Shown piece by piece: positions 63,921 to 64,000 of a stretch of 64,000 nucleotides of DNA. The DNA comes from Allorhodopirellula solitaria (GTDB lineage: Bacteria; Planctomycetota; Planctomycetia; Pirellulales; Pirellulaceae), in contig NZ_SJPK01000011.1 in NCBI RefSeq assembly GCF_007859855.1, positions 62,001 through 126,000 on the forward strand, in the 5' to 3' direction. The first letter of the stretch is position 1. Each line of letters starts with the position of its first letter. The translations under genes were made by a program, and so were the position numbers. The notes beneath the pieces are model-generated. The model saw only the letters and a list, made by a program, of their open reading frames with translations, was not told the DNA's origin and made no database searches.

Positions 63921-64000
63921 CTCTGACTCCCCAATGCCTCGATTTTAGCGGCCCTGATCTCAGCGGCTACGATTTCACCGCAGCTCCCTGGCCATTTTGG

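Overview
This window reads as a chromosomal segment of a planctomycete, most likely of the Pirellulaceae (Rhodopirellula-like). The evidence is a DUF1549/DUF1553 protein paired with DUF1501 proteins, a very large PVC-type dehydrogenase/haem protein, a DUF1559 pseudopilin-like protein, a sulfatase with a Cys-type active site, a DUF2231/cytochrome fusion, a Gly/Arg-rich Rho and a topoisomerase I with a lysine-rich tail. kdsB indicates a Kdo-containing, Gram-negative type outer membrane. The DNA is GC-rich and GTG/TTG starts are common. I found no rRNA, tRNA, CRISPR array, prophage or intact insertion sequence.

Layout. 1-3.7 kb: a PSD1-type cytochrome/DUF1553 protein (5' end outside the window) and its DUF1501 partner. 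3.8-7.8 kb, minus strand: a tight group nadA, DUF423, pyrB and a dihydroorotase homologue that has lost its metal ligands (PyrC' type). 8.1-9.6 kb: a second DUF1501 protein. 9.6-13.3 kb: cupin, SUI1/YciH and topA. 13.6-18.1 kb: a coupled group of a small membrane protein, an 809-aa membrane/GATase-like protein, an ABC-2 type ATPase and a Bpt-type aminoacyl-protein transferase. 18-21.7 kb: ppk and a cytochrome-DUF2231 membrane protein. 22-26 kb: a CHASE3 hybrid histidine kinase, a conserved hypothetical and an amidohydrolase.

26.2-27.6 kb is a gene-poor island. It holds a ~307-bp inverted duplication with 20-bp perfect ends (MITE-like), a minus-strand intrinsic terminator preceded by a 13-codon ORF with an extremely strong Shine-Dalgarno, and pieces of dispersed repeats. 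27.6-37 kb: lepA, a ROK kinase divergent from a lone sugar-type ABC permease and a helical membrane-anchored protein, a predicted pseudokinase, a DUF1559 protein and a 57-aa lipoprotein. 37-46.7 kb: a giant PVC dehydrogenase/haem protein, a GlpG-like rhomboid, then the coupled run xseB-ispA-dxs followed by nadK and an RluA-type pseudouridine synthase. 46.7-55 kb: a 71-bp tandem palindromic array, a sulfatase and the overlapping operon rho, SbcD-like nuclease, YhaN-like ATPase. 55-64 kb: an SSS acetate-type symporter with DUF485 partner, kdsB, amtB with a possible sigma-54 promoter, a 77-bp tandem hairpin array, an ACT-fused malic enzyme, a CheY-like regulator and a 49-aa membrane protein.

Most genes are housekeeping or planctomycete-typical. 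The most unusual things are non-coding: at least four families of palindromic repeats, one showing compensatory stem changes between copies. Two catalytically dead enzyme homologues, PyrC' and the pseudokinase, also stand out. I did not recognise a clear new defence or biosynthetic system here.
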